Below are positions 35,388-45,036 of a DNA stretch of 49,168 nucleotides, piece by piece. How positions within the stretch are numbered: position 1 is the stretch's first letter; every line of letters begins with the position of its first letter. Made by a program: the position numbers and the translations under genes. Source of the stretch: a virus; the IMG/VR virus record IMGVR_UViG_3300025137_000064, positions 1 through 49,168 of that record, one strand, 5' to 3'. A model generated the notes under the pieces. The model saw only the letters and a list, made by a program, of their open reading frames with translations, was not told where the DNA came from and ran no database searches.

Positions 35388-36128
35388 ATGAGTACTTCGA
35401 CTTCAGATTTCATTAATAAACTTTCTGAGCTCAAAAAAGAGTTTAAAGTTTTTCTACCTTCTATTAAGAAAGAAGTAACAGCTAAGCAAATTAACTTAAA
35501 GCAACAAAAAGACATTATATCTACTGCAGTTAACGGTGTTCTTGGCGCGTTACAATTTAGTAAGGCTGTAAATGAATTAATTATTCAGAATGTGGATAGT
35601 GATAATATGTTTACATTTGATAGAGTACCAGCATTGTTAGCTTTAAGAGTTGAGTCTTTGGGAGATAAGATCAAACTCGATAGTGGTGATATTGTTTCAT
35701 TAAACGATTCACTGGAGAGAGCAAAAGATGTGCCTCCTTTTGATTTAGTTAAAAAGGTTAAAATAGGTTCTATAAAGGTTGAATTAAGAATACCTTCATT
35801 ACAAGAAGAGAATGTAATTTTAAAACGGTGTATTCAGGAGATAGATAATTTAAAATCAGAAGATCTTTCTAAAGCTATGGGATTAATTTATATCTTTGAA
35901 TTAATAAAAACTATTAAGTCTGTAGAAGTAGAAGAAGAAGTAGTAGACTTTAATGAACTTAAAGTTGTTGATAGAGTTAAAATAGTAGAACAATTACCTT
36001 TAGAGCTTTATGATGATATTACATCTTTTTTAAGTCCTATAGTTAAGTTTGAAGAAAATATATTAACAGTTAACGAATCTATTATACCTGTTGATACTTC
36101 ATTGCTTGATGCCACTACTAGCGCATAA
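35388..36128 (+). CDS. T4 baseplate protein family (gp26/gp51-like), 246 aa
   Basis: FKVFLPSIKKEVTAKQINLK (residues 20-39) resembles the LPS-x-K-x-V-x-x-K opening of the T4_baseplate family. VELRIPSLQEENVILKRCIQ repeats the pattern at about 125-144, and a helical acidic end follows. The T4 order 26-51-27-28-29-48 supports a hub-assembly role. Confidence 0.5.
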   Translation: MSTSTSDFINKLSELKKEFKVFLPSIKKEVTAKQINLKQQKDIISTAVNGVLGALQFSKAVNELIIQNVDSDNMFTFDRVPALLALRVESLGDKIKLDSGDIVSLNDSLERAKDVPPFDLVKKVKIGSIKVELRIPSLQEENVILKRCIQEIDNLKSEDLSKAMGLIYIFELIKTIKSVEVEEEVVDFNELKVVDRVKIVEQLPLELYDDITSFLSPIVKFEENILTVNESIIPVDTSLLDATTSA

Positions 36129-36131
36129 ATA
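36126..36131 (+). promoter_or_regulatory. Class B promoter of tape-measure-like gene
   Basis: ATAAATA overlapping the upstream TAA; 5 nt before a GTG start. Confidence 0.68.
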
Positions 36132-36136
36132 TATAT

Positions 36137-37642
36137 GTGGCTGATTTTTTCAAAACATTAGGAAACGTAGTATCCGGGGAAACCATAGGAGGTGCTGCAG
36201 ATAAAAAGATTTTAAAAAAAGTTAATCCTGTCTTAACTAATAATGAGAAAAGACGTATAACTAATGAATCTACTATTGCTGCAGAAGCTTTCTTTAATGT
36301 TCAGAGAAAAAATAAAAAGGATACATTTGGTGAAACGGCTCGAGCTTCTACTCCAGCAGGAATGGCTAGAGAATCGATTCAAAAAAGTAAAGATGAAAAG
36401 CCTAAAAAACTTAAATTTCCTTTATTGCTAGCTTTAGGTGCAGGTATTACAGCATTTGCTGCTTGGATTGCTGACTTTATAGGACCGGTGGCTGAGTTTA
36501 TAGCTAAAACTTTGCCTAAGCTTTTTAAACCGATGGCTAAGTTAGCAGGAGGCTTTTTTAAAGCTATGAAGGGAGGTAAGTTAGGTAAAGTGTTAGCTGG
36601 GTTAGCGAAAGGCATAGGGGGTAGGTTATTAAAATTTGGTAGGTTTATTCCTGTAATAGGTTCACTTTTTAGCTTTGGATTTGGAATAGCTAGATGGAAG
36701 AAAGGTGAATATATTCCTGCAGTATTTGAATTTCTTTCTGGTATCTTAAATCTTCTTCCAACTGGCGTAGGTAATATTGCATCCTTAATTATTGACGGTG
36801 GCTTACTGCTATATGATCTAAATAAAACTGAAGGTGAAGAAGAAGGTGTTGACCCTACCGGAGGTCAATTTAATATGTGGGGTAAGATAAAAGAGTTTGC
36901 TATGAAGTTACCCGGTATACAGAATATTATTTCATTAGGAAAAGGTATAGGTGCAATATTCAGAGGGGAATGGGCTGAAGCTGGTGAACATTTTAATGAA
37001 GCTCTACCATTTGTTGGAAGTGTAGTATCGTGGTTAGCTAGTGCTGGAGAAAGTATTGCAAAAGGTACAGGATTTGCGTTAGGTAAAGCAGGTGATTTCT
37101 TTGGTTCTGTTAAAGATAAATTTGTAGGTATATTTACTGGTATTGTTGATAATGTTACAGGAGGATTAAAGAGCTTTGGTAAGAAGTTTAGTACTGTAGG
37201 TGCAGGAGTTAAAGCAGCATTTAGCGCATTAGTACCTGGTGGCGAATCTCCTATAGAAGCTTTTAAGAGAGTTGTATATGCAGATGACTTTGCAAGGTTT
37301 AACGACGGTACATTAGTAAACTTTAATAGTAGAGATGATGTAGTAGGGATGAAAGAGGGTGGCACACTATCTAAATTAATTAAAGGCGCTGCTACAGAGA
37401 GTATTACTGTTAAGGATGTTTTTGATAAAGCTGTTGCTAACGAAGTTAAAAAATCTAATCAACTCTTAGCTCAGTTAGTTCAACTTACAGCACAAATGGG
37501 AAAGTCAGGTAATGGTAGTACTGTACCTGTGGTATTACAATCTCCTGCTAATAATGATATGCCAGGTTCAATGGAAGGTCCTTCATATAACGATGCTAAA
37601 ACAAACTTCCTAAACTCAGCATATACTATGCAGCCAACCTAA
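36137..37642 (+). CDS. Tape-measure-like tail protein, 501 aa, GTG start
   Basis: Begins MADFFKTLGNVVSGETIGGA. Several hydrophobic, Gly/Ala-rich helices follow (FPLLLALGAGITAFAAWIAD, FIPVIGSLFSFGFGI, VFEFLSGILNLLPTGVGNIA), alternating with amphipathic Phe/Lys repeats, and a polar end. Such composition is typical of tape-measure proteins. It sits where T4 has gp29 (590 aa), just before the gp48-like gene. It would set tail length and be ejected with DNA. Confidence 0.6.
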   Translation: MADFFKTLGNVVSGETIGGAADKKILKKVNPVLTNNEKRRITNESTIAAEAFFNVQRKNKKDTFGETARASTPAGMARESIQKSKDEKPKKLKFPLLLALGAGITAFAAWIADFIGPVAEFIAKTLPKLFKPMAKLAGGFFKAMKGGKLGKVLAGLAKGIGGRLLKFGRFIPVIGSLFSFGFGIARWKKGEYIPAVFEFLSGILNLLPTGVGNIASLIIDGGLLLYDLNKTEGEEEGVDPTGGQFNMWGKIKEFAMKLPGIQNIISLGKGIGAIFRGEWAEAGEHFNEALPFVGSVVSWLASAGESIAKGTGFALGKAGDFFGSVKDKFVGIFTGIVDNVTGGLKSFGKKFSTVGAGVKAAFSALVPGGESPIEAFKRVVYADDFARFNDGTLVNFNSRDDVVGMKEGGTLSKLIKGAATESITVKDVFDKAVANEVKKSNQLLAQLVQLTAQMGKSGNGSTVPVVLQSPANNDMPGSMEGPSYNDAKTNFLNSAYTMQPT

Positions 37643-37651
37643 TTTAAAGGA

Positions 37652-37657
37652 TAAATA
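37652..37657 (+). promoter_or_regulatory. Class B promoter of gp48-like gene
   Basis: GATAAATA, 5-nt gap. Confidence 0.68.
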
Positions 37658-37662
37658 ATAAT

Positions 37663-39312
37663 ATGGCTAGATATGATGATATACGTAATGGAACAGGTGT
37701 TAATGCAACCCCTGGTGTATATGACATCGTAAAGGAGTACGACTGGACTTCAGTACCGAGAACCTCAGACTTACGTAATGAAGCCCCGTCAGCATATATA
37801 ACTGCTTACGAATTAAAATATTCACAGCTACGTTCGTTTGTAGATGGTTATATGAATATCTTATCACCACAAAATAATGCTGGTTCATATACAAATAGTA
37901 AGAATCCAGGTTTAGATTTTTATAAAGGTTTATATACAGTTAAAAATGGTCCTATAGCTAGATTAAATTTTCCGTTTTTTGAAGATAGCTTTAGATCATT
38001 TAGTACGGAATTTGCTGATACCTTTTCACCTATAAGTCAAAGAGGTGCTCAAATGTTTGGAGGTCAAGCAATCCAAGGATTAGGAGGAGCTGCTGAAAGT
38101 ATAGCAGGAGGGGGATTAGCAGCGGTAAATGCTCTTGCTTCATTTGGTGATACAGGCAATAGCGGCAGTCAATCATTAGCCGATAAAGTAGCTAAGACGG
38201 CATCAGGAGCAGCTACTGGGGTAGCTAAAGCATTAGGCTTAAATCCTGGTAGACAAACTATTGGTACTCCTGGTTCGTATATTGAAACACCTAAGTTTTA
38301 TCAGTATAGTAATACTGATAACGGATTACAGGTAGGATTTACTCTTTCTAATACTTTAGAAGATGATTCAATTGATAAGAACTTCAAGTTTATTTGTGAC
38401 TTTACTAAGATGAATAGACCTTATAGATATGGTCCTATAGGAATGGATTTTCCTGCTATTTATAATTTAGTAGTACCAGGTTTAAGATATATACAATGGG
38501 CATATTTAGAAAATTTTGAAGTAAGTATGCTCGGAAACAGAAGGAAAATTGGTTCTAGAGTAATACCTGAAGCATATGTTTGTAATTTTACTTTTAGATC
38601 GTTAACTGTGGAGCCTGCTAACTTCGTTGAAGAGATATGCGACAATAGAGACGCTTTTGGTGATTTTGATAGATATTCTGCTAATCAAGCTAAAGAAGAA
38701 CTAGGTTTTCAAAAGGGTAGGTATCAAAGAGAAAGAGCTTTAAACAAGAGATCTAATCTAGCTAGAGCTATTCAAAATGGAGAAGCTCTACCTAATACTC
38801 AGCCTAATATCCCCCTTGTAGGTCCTAATACGGGTGAGAATGTGGTATTCCCTGGTGTTACAGGAACTAGAGAAGAAGCAGAAAGACGGGAGGCGCAACG
38901 CCAAGCAGATGAAGCAAACCAAGTTCGGGAGGCAGAAGAACTTGCGCGAAGCGTTACATATGGATTAGGAACAGCTCCAAGACCAGTCGCTGATGCAAGC
39001 TCCTTCTTAACAGCAGCAGGTACTGGGGGAGGTACTTTAACATTTAGTACGGATGATCTGGTTTCAGGTGATAGGGCAAACATGAGCGTGTCATTAGGCC
39101 CTCCTATTGGTGCTAATTTAAATTTAAGTGATGTATACGGGGAGGGACCTACACCTGGAGTTACTAAAGTTCAAGCATTAGATGCTGGTGGTAATACAGA
39201 ATTGCAGAAAGTGTATAATCGACAAGCTGCAGAACAAGAAAGATTTAATTTTTTATACCCTGATCAAAGTAGCGGTGGCGGCGATGGCGGCGGCGGCGGT
39301 GGGGGATTTTAA
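37663..39312 (+). CDS. Tail tube cap / gp48-like baseplate protein, 549 aa
   Basis: Residues 220-335 (VGFTLSNTLEDDSIDKNFKF, RYIQWAYLENFEVSMLGNRR, IPEAYVCNFTFRSLTVEPAN) match the C-terminal tube-like domain of T4 gp48. There is also a C-terminal extension: charged Glu/Arg/Gln helix, then Gly-rich ending GGGDGGGGGGGF. T4 gp48 is 364 aa, so this one is much longer. It would cap the baseplate to start the tube. Confidence 0.6.
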   Translation: MARYDDIRNGTGVNATPGVYDIVKEYDWTSVPRTSDLRNEAPSAYITAYELKYSQLRSFVDGYMNILSPQNNAGSYTNSKNPGLDFYKGLYTVKNGPIARLNFPFFEDSFRSFSTEFADTFSPISQRGAQMFGGQAIQGLGGAAESIAGGGLAAVNALASFGDTGNSGSQSLADKVAKTASGAATGVAKALGLNPGRQTIGTPGSYIETPKFYQYSNTDNGLQVGFTLSNTLEDDSIDKNFKFICDFTKMNRPYRYGPIGMDFPAIYNLVVPGLRYIQWAYLENFEVSMLGNRRKIGSRVIPEAYVCNFTFRSLTVEPANFVEEICDNRDAFGDFDRYSANQAKEELGFQKGRYQRERALNKRSNLARAIQNGEALPNTQPNIPLVGPNTGENVVFPGVTGTREEAERREAQRQADEANQVREAEELARSVTYGLGTAPRPVADASSFLTAAGTGGGTLTFSTDDLVSGDRANMSVSLGPPIGANLNLSDVYGEGPTPGVTKVQALDAGGNTELQKVYNRQAAEQERFNFLYPDQSSGGGDGGGGGGGF

Positions 39313-39326
39313 CCTTAATTTATAAA

Positions 39327-39719
39327 ATGAGCTTAACAGGAAAAACAGGACAATATCAAAATCAGGTAAAAGCTTTACCAAGCTTACCTTTGAATCGCTA
39401 TGAGCGTATATTTAAATTGTTTACTCAACCAACAAATGGTAAAGAGTTTTACTTTTATAATATACTTAACAAGATGGAGTTTCCAGATAACATTGATAGC
39501 TCGTTATTAGATACACATAATGTACTTAGTAAACAAGCTTTAACTACCACATCATATGACATATACGGTGATATTCATAGTTGGTGGATTATATATTTGT
39601 TGAATAAAGAAACTATCGGCAACAGCTTTTTCGCTGAAGGTGGGCAGCAGCTTACCTTTATTAAACCAAGTAAGAGGGGTTTAATATACCAGCAAATAAC
39701 TGAAGCTACTTTAAGATAA
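39327..39719 (+). CDS. gp53: Baseplate wedge protein gp53, 130 aa
   Basis: ALTTTSYDIYGDIHSWWIIY then LLNKETIGNSFF follows the gp53 signature (TTSxD-YGD-xxWW-I-LLN), and FIKPSKRGLIYQQI its end. T4 gp53 is 196 aa, so this is a compact version. Forms part of the wedge that joins into the hexagonal baseplate. Stop overlaps the next ATG (TAATGG). TATAAAAT precedes the start. Confidence 0.75.
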   Translation: MSLTGKTGQYQNQVKALPSLPLNRYERIFKLFTQPTNGKEFYFYNILNKMEFPDNIDSSLLDTHNVLSKQALTTTSYDIYGDIHSWWIIYLLNKETIGNSFFAEGGQQLTFIKPSKRGLIYQQITEATLR

Positions 39720-41320
39720 TGGCTACTGCTTCTAAACCAATAGATGACGAATCATTTAAATTTAAACTAAATGGTTCAGATTACTTTTGCTATTTCTTAC
39801 TTTCAGGCAACGAAGACGCACTTGCTCCGGATGCTTTTACAGGAAGGAAAGTAGAAGAGGGTATATTGCTAACTAAATCGTCTATTATTAGTTTAGATAT
39901 TCATGAAAACTTTTTTACTCCTGAAATAGTCGGTTCAATAACTATTAATAATCCTTATAATTATATAGAAAATGAATTAGTAACTAATAATGATACCGGT
40001 GAAAACTATCTTCATATAGAATTTATAGATTATGAAACTTACAAAGGAGCAAACAGACAAGTAAATGGATTGAAATATTCTTTTGTTTTGCAAGATGAAA
40101 GCAATAGCATTTCTAAAACTGATAGATCTAATAACTTTAAAACATATGCATTAATAGATAAAAACTTTCATCGCTTGAATAGAGAATCTGAGCCAGGAGC
40201 AAGATACCCTTCTTCTAATAAAACATCAAACCCTAAAGAATCATCCGGTGTGCCTATAGGTGATATTATAAAAGATGATATTTTTAAAAAGGTTTTTGAT
40301 AATAAAAATATGATCGATGAAGAGTTTTTTACTCCCGGTAGTCACTTAATAAATGGAAATGATGGTGCGTTTCCGAATAACATTGAACATATTACACCTG
40401 GACTACATTGGAGATACTCAGATGCTTTAAAGTATCTTTTGCGTTTTAACTATTCAATAACACAAAGCCAAACTTTACCTGTACAGCCGTTTTTACAGTA
40501 TAATAGAGATACTGAAAAATATACATATCTACCTTTAGATCATTATTTTGTAAATAATGAAAGTTTAACTATTGAGGCAATGGGTGTGGGAGATCTTCAA
40601 GGTGATGGTACGGGTGGTGAGAATTCAAATAACCCTGTAAGTAAGGACAAAGATGACGAGAATCCAGTACCTTTTAACACTTACCAGGGTATGCTTCATA
40701 ATACCAATTTAACCTCACCTTTTACAACATATACCAACGAATACTTTCACAATTATATAGTTAAGAGTAGTAATAATATGTTAGGCTCGGAAGAGAGTGA
40801 AGTTATAGAATTAGTGGATGTAGTTGATAATTGGAGAACATTATTCGTTGATCGATTTAGATGTGTAGGCGGGGCTCCGGAACCATACATTCCTTTTTAT
40901 GATAATAAAAATCGACCAGTAAAGCCTTTTTCATTACCTAATTATAAATTTAGTGATTGTAAAAACTTAGTTACAGCACAAATGGTTTCAAACTTAACGT
41001 TTTATAATCTCCAATTAACATTAGATGTTCCCGGTGATACTTTTAGAAGACCAGGTAAATTTTTAGATGTGTTTAAACCAGGAGCTCAAAAGGATGTTTC
41101 GGATGCTAAATTATTAGGAAAGTGGTTTATTACTAGCGTGCACCATAGATTCTTTAAAGATAAATATCAAAACGTAATGATTTGTGTAAAACCTTATGTA
41201 GGTCCGGAGAAGCCTGATGATGCATCTTTAGATCCAGGTATATTGAACCGACAACAGCAAAGAGGTAGAGGTGGAGGGCTAGCCCCGTTAGATCAAAATT
41301 ATGGACTCGCAGCAGTATAG
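39719..41320 (+). CDS. Baseplate hub protein, gp27/hub-like, 533 aa
   Basis: IISLDIHENFFTPEIVGSIT, LKYSFVLQDESNSISKTDRS and the terminal LTLDVPGDTFRRPGKFLDVF then LLGKWFITSVHHRFFKDKYQ are the strand patterns of hub proteins with two tube-like domains (gp27, phage P2 gpD). Larger than T4 gp27 (391 aa). It would form the central hub below the tube. Coupled to gp53 by overlap. Confidence 0.6.
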   Translation: MATASKPIDDESFKFKLNGSDYFCYFLLSGNEDALAPDAFTGRKVEEGILLTKSSIISLDIHENFFTPEIVGSITINNPYNYIENELVTNNDTGENYLHIEFIDYETYKGANRQVNGLKYSFVLQDESNSISKTDRSNNFKTYALIDKNFHRLNRESEPGARYPSSNKTSNPKESSGVPIGDIIKDDIFKKVFDNKNMIDEEFFTPGSHLINGNDGAFPNNIEHITPGLHWRYSDALKYLLRFNYSITQSQTLPVQPFLQYNRDTEKYTYLPLDHYFVNNESLTIEAMGVGDLQGDGTGGENSNNPVSKDKDDENPVPFNTYQGMLHNTNLTSPFTTYTNEYFHNYIVKSSNNMLGSEESEVIELVDVVDNWRTLFVDRFRCVGGAPEPYIPFYDNKNRPVKPFSLPNYKFSDCKNLVTAQMVSNLTFYNLQLTLDVPGDTFRRPGKFLDVFKPGAQKDVSDAKLLGKWFITSVHHRFFKDKYQNVMICVKPYVGPEKPDDASLDPGILNRQQQRGRGGGLAPLDQNYGLAAV

Positions 41321-41337
41321 ATTAACAATATAAAATT

Positions 41338-42576
41338 ATGGCAGAATTATTACCAGATATGGTTGTTGAAGCTACTAGGTTAAGTAATACCGGTAACAGA
41401 TCAGCGTGTGTAGATCAATTAGTTAATAAGCTAACTAAAGACGTTAATGGCTTTTTTAATGTTAAGGCACAAGTTCTTAGATCTCTTTTTGTTAGTAGAA
41501 AGCAGTTTGAGAATTTAATTGAAAGAGATTGTGATGGTAAATTAAACGGTCAATTTCAACATAATTATTCGGAATCTGATTTAGATTTCATGGAAAACTA
41601 TTTAAAGATTTTTGAATTGGGATTAGATCAATTAGAAGACTTTATAGGAATGCTTCAATCTGCTGAAGGACTTTTAAAATTAGATGAATGTACTATTCTT
41701 TATTATTTACGTCAACTTCTTAATGGTCCTTTTGCTTGCGCGGCATATGATCTATCTAAGCTAGCTTCTGGGGAGAGTATAAATTTATTAGCTTCTGTAA
41801 GTGATGGAATAGGTACATTGGGTAATGCTGTAAGAGGTAATATATCAACTACAGTATATGGATTAGAACCATTTAATGCAGCTTTAGATTTATATAATAA
41901 TCTACCTCCTTATATGCAAGAAAACATACAAAAGGGGACTAGAGCGGCTACTAACGTCTTTAACTATAATTTTGAAAATAGTGTTTTTAATGATAATACT
42001 TTACCCTTTATAGATAAATTTCCCAAGTTAAGAGTTAACAATGAATTTTCACAAGGCTTTACTGATTTTGCTTCTGCTTGTCTTAATTTAAAAGATATAT
42101 CTTTGTTTAATGATTTAAGAGATATATCAAATGATATCTTTGGGACTATAAAATCAGCTTTAGGAGTTGCTGGTAATAAACTATTTGAATTTAGAAAGTT
42201 TGTAAATTCTTTTTATATACAAGGTAGCGAAGCATTTACTATTTTAAATGGGGTTAATAGACTACTAATATCTTTAGATAAAACTGAATACACAGTTAAG
42301 AATAGAGTAATTCAACAAAAATGTGAAAGTGCTTTAACTAGTATATTAGGATTTCCAATAACTACTGATGAAACTTATGATTTACAAATTCAGCTAGATG
42401 ATGGAGTATATGATTTATATACTTTAAATGGTTTGTTTGGTGGGACTGATGGTAGAACAAGCAAGCTTCCGGAAGAGGTAGAGCAAATACCTGAAGAACA
42501 GATAGATGTATCAGTAGTTAGGAAAAAGAAGGATCTTTGTGAGGATAAAGGTGAATGTAAAGATCTTTACTTCTAA
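41338..42576 (+). CDS. Hypothetical virion protein, 412 aa
   Basis: Largely helical (LDFMENYLKIFELGLDQLED, QNVFNYNF-type repeats). Scattered Cys and a C-terminal domain with DLQIQLDDGVYDLYTLNGLF, ending Cys-rich (KKKDLCEDKGECKDLYF). Position after the hub and before the gp16-like gene suggests a tail or baseplate role. No family recognised. Converges with the gp16-like gene with a 4-nt overlap. Confidence 0.5.
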   Translation: MAELLPDMVVEATRLSNTGNRSACVDQLVNKLTKDVNGFFNVKAQVLRSLFVSRKQFENLIERDCDGKLNGQFQHNYSESDLDFMENYLKIFELGLDQLEDFIGMLQSAEGLLKLDECTILYYLRQLLNGPFACAAYDLSKLASGESINLLASVSDGIGTLGNAVRGNISTTVYGLEPFNAALDLYNNLPPYMQENIQKGTRAATNVFNYNFENSVFNDNTLPFIDKFPKLRVNNEFSQGFTDFASACLNLKDISLFNDLRDISNDIFGTIKSALGVAGNKLFEFRKFVNSFYIQGSEAFTILNGVNRLLISLDKTEYTVKNRVIQQKCESALTSILGFPITTDETYDLQIQLDDGVYDLYTLNGLFGGTDGRTSKLPEEVEQIPEEQIDVSVVRKKKDLCEDKGECKDLYF

Positions 42577-43013
42577 ACATCAATAACACCCTCATCTTTA
42601 TCAACCAGCGCCTTCATTATATCATCTCTTGATAGCAGCATCTTAGTTTGATTATCAGCTAAATTAAGTCTTTCCTTACTTTCAACATCTAACTGCTTTA
42701 CTGCAACTTGTGTTTCGTTTCTTTCTTTAGCAGTATGAAGACGATTAAGCGTATCGATAGCTGATGAGGAAGCTTTAATTAATTCAGCTAAAGCAGCTAC
42801 ATCTCTATTTTCTGGAGCAGAAGATATATAATCATTAACGTTATCTACTATAGTCAAAGACTTTTTGATGAGTTTGCCAGAATTTTGAATAAGAAAGTCC
42901 TCTAAATCGTCCTTATTCAAGACACTTTCTTCTATAGGAGCTTTTGCCATTTTATTATTACTCTTTAATTGATTAATAATATCATTAACAGCTTCGTCTA
43001 ATTCTTCAGCCAT
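42573..43013 (-). CDS. gp16: Small terminase subunit candidate (gp16-like), 146 aa
   Basis: The central helices LIKKSLTIVDNVNDYISSAP and VAALAELIKASSSAIDTLNR, then LHTAKERNET, resemble the T4 gp16 core (residues of type A-x-E-LIK-x-x-S-x-x-ID-L-x-LH). The C-terminus KMLLSRDDIMKAL parallels the gp16 C-terminal peptide. T4 gp16 is 164 aa. It would recognise phage DNA and stimulate gp17. It lies far from gp17 on the other strand, which is unusual. Confidence 0.55.
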   Translation of the reverse strand: MAEELDEAVNDIINQLKSNNKMAKAPIEESVLNKDDLEDFLIQNSGKLIKKSLTIVDNVNDYISSAPENRDVAALAELIKASSSAIDTLNRLHTAKERNETQVAVKQLDVESKERLNLADNQTKMLLSRDDIMKALVDKDEGVIDV

Positions 43014-43018
43014 ACTTA

Positions 43019-43024
43019 TATTTA
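43019..43024 (-). promoter_or_regulatory. Class B promoter of gp16-like gene
   Basis: TTAAATA, 5-nt gap. Confidence 0.65.
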
Positions 43025-43032
43025 ATCGACAC

Positions 43033-43060
43033 TTGAAAATTTTACATAGTATATTATCAT
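43033..43060 (+). promoter_or_regulatory. Sigma-70-type promoter of dUTPase/clamp loader
   Basis: TTGAAA, 16-nt spacer, TATCAT, 6 nt to the ATG. Early expression by host polymerase expected. Confidence 0.55.
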
Positions 43061-43066
43061 ACGTAT

Positions 43067-43489
43067 ATGTTACTACAATTTGAAAAGACTCATGTAGATG
43101 CTGTACTACCTGGTAAGAACCATGATAGTGATACAGGTATGGATGTTACTTGTATTGAGGACTTTACAGTACCGGCCGGAGGATCAGCAGTAGTCGGGGT
43201 TGGTCTTAAGTTTGCCTTTATCCAGCCAGGCTATTGGGTAAAGATTGAAGGTCGTTCTGGTCTAGGCTTTAAGCATGGTATTATGCCTCATCCAGGTATC
43301 ATTGATAGTGGTTATCGAGGTGATGCTGGTATTAAACTTTATAACCTTACTAGTACAGATTACGAAGGTAAAGCTGGTGATCGGATCGCTCAGTTAGTTG
43401 TTTATGCTAATCATGATGTAATAGTGACTGAAGGTGATGTTGTAAAGTCAGAGCGAGGTGAAAAAGGCTTTGGTTCTTCTGGTAAATAA
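43067..43489 (+). CDS. dut: dUTPase, trimeric family, 140 aa
   Basis: All five motifs are present: SDTGMDV (1), GRSGLG (2), PGIIDSGYRGD (3), GDRIAQLVV (4) and RGEKGFGSSG (5). It hydrolyses dUTP to dUMP, keeping uracil out of DNA and feeding dTMP synthesis. Full length. Followed after 2 nt by the clamp loader gene, so likely an early replication operon. Confidence 0.95.
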   Translation: MLLQFEKTHVDAVLPGKNHDSDTGMDVTCIEDFTVPAGGSAVVGVGLKFAFIQPGYWVKIEGRSGLGFKHGIMPHPGIIDSGYRGDAGIKLYNLTSTDYEGKAGDRIAQLVVYANHDVIVTEGDVVKSERGEKGFGSSGK

Positions 43490-43491
43490 TT

Positions 43492-44415
43492 ATGATTGAT
43501 TTTGATAAAATTTGGGTTGAGAAATATCGTCCTGCTAAGCTTGATGATATTATCTTAGATGAACGTACTCTTAATATTGTTAAAGAGTTTAAAAATGAAA
43601 TTCCTAATCTTCTCTTTGTTGGTAATCCCGGTACTGGTAAGACCACGCTTGCAAGAGTTATTGTTAACGATATACTCGGATGTAATTATCTTTATATTAA
43701 TGCTTCTGATGAGTCTGGTATCGATACTATCAGACATAATATTACTAACTTCGCACAAACTAAGTCATTTGATGGTGGTATAAAAGTAGTAATCTTAGAT
43801 GAAGCTGATGGACTTACTCCTCAAGCGCAAGCTGCATTGCGTAATACTATGGAGACGTTCGCTAAATATTGTAGATTTATTCTTACTGCTAACTACAAGC
43901 ATAAGATTATTCCTGCCTTGCAATCTAGATGCCAGGCTTTAGATATTAAACCTGTAATAGAGTTAGCTGTAAAGCGTTGTTATTATATCCTTAAAAATGA
44001 AAAAGTTAAAATATCCGATGAACAAAAGAAAAAATTCGTACAGCTGGTCAAGAGATTCTTCCCGGACTTACGGAAAGCGATTAATGAGCTCCAGAAAAAC
44101 GTTATTGATTCAGAGCTGTGTATTGCTAGCATTAATAGCGATAACGAGCTGCTCGAAACTGTCTACAAAAAAGTAGTAAGTAAGAAGAGTCTTGAAGCTA
44201 GAAAGTACCTAATTGAGAATGAAGATAGATTTCAAGGTGACTATGATACTTTGCTAGCTAACTTCTTAAACTATATCTATAATACTAATCTACAAGATGC
44301 TCAAAAGAAAGCTTTTATAGCTAATATAGCTGATCATTTGTATAAGAGCGCTTTTGTAGTAGATAAAGAGATAAACGCTTTTGCGTGTCTAGTAAATCTA
44401 GAAAAATGTATATAG
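43492..44415 (+). CDS. gp44: Sliding clamp loader large subunit gp44, 307 aa
   Basis: WVEKYRPAKLDDIILDERTL (residues about 7-26) is the RFC/gp44 N-motif. Walker A GNPGTGKTT, Walker B VVILDEADG and the SRC arginine-finger motif (LQSRCQAL) are intact. T4 gp44 is 319 aa. It loads the gp45 clamp with gp62, neither of which is seen here. Transcribed with dut. Confidence 0.95.
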   Translation: MIDFDKIWVEKYRPAKLDDIILDERTLNIVKEFKNEIPNLLFVGNPGTGKTTLARVIVNDILGCNYLYINASDESGIDTIRHNITNFAQTKSFDGGIKVVILDEADGLTPQAQAALRNTMETFAKYCRFILTANYKHKIIPALQSRCQALDIKPVIELAVKRCYYILKNEKVKISDEQKKKFVQLVKRFFPDLRKAINELQKNVIDSELCIASINSDNELLETVYKKVVSKKSLEARKYLIENEDRFQGDYDTLLANFLNYIYNTNLQDAQKKAFIANIADHLYKSAFVVDKEINAFACLVNLEKCI

Positions 44416-44418
44416 GAG

Positions 44419-45036
44419 TTACTCTCCTTGACGTGCCTTTTGCTCTTTCTCGTAACCTTTTTGGAATGCAGCTCCTGCTTGACCCATGAAACCACCTTGT
44501 CGAGCTTGAGTAGCAGCTAGTGCTTTACTACTAGCAGTTGCTCCTATTGCGAGTTTAAGCTGCTTTATAGTAATATCGTTAAGTTTTGTTTTCTTTAATC
44601 TTGAGTCAGGTGACGCTTCAATATGTGCTGCAAAAAGATCTTCTAATTGAGCAACGTGGTTCAAAAGTTGTGACTTTCGCTTTGCCGCTTCATTCTTATC
44701 TACACCAGCTTTATACATTCCCTTGACGTTATCCTTAACTTGACCTGCTGCAGCTTTTGCACCAGCACCAACTCCAGCAGCGACATCCTTAGCACCAGCT
44801 ACTGCGTTTGTAGCGGCTCCTTGAATAGCTTCTTTACCGGCTTTCAATACATTTCCAACACCAGATGCTGCATTGCGAAGTTTACCTAAAAGTTCTTCTA
44901 AAACTTCTAACTCCATAGGAGTAGCATTTTCAATTACAAGTCGAGCTTGATCAATTGTCAAATTAGAAAAATTTTCTTTTAGTTGGGTTGCTTGATAAGC
45001 TTGCTCAAGCAGGAGTGAGTCTGAATGTCGTTTCAT
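44419..45036 (-). CDS. Ala/Gly-rich late internal-protein candidate, 205 aa
   Basis: MKRHSDSLLLEQAYQATQLK then residues about 60-115 rich in Ala, Gly and Lys (GAKDVAAGVGAGAKAAAGQV), followed by helices. The N-terminal L-L-E-Q-A-Y matches the L-x-E-[AQS]-Y pattern of two other late proteins. Probably a capsid-internal or DNA-associated protein by composition. Convergent with gp44. Confidence 0.55.
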   Translation of the reverse strand: MKRHSDSLLLEQAYQATQLKENFSNLTIDQARLVIENATPMELEVLEELLGKLRNAASGVGNVLKAGKEAIQGAATNAVAGAKDVAAGVGAGAKAAAGQVKDNVKGMYKAGVDKNEAAKRKSQLLNHVAQLEDLFAAHIEASPDSRLKKTKLNDITIKQLKLAIGATASSKALAATQARQGGFMGQAGAAFQKGYEKEQKARQGE

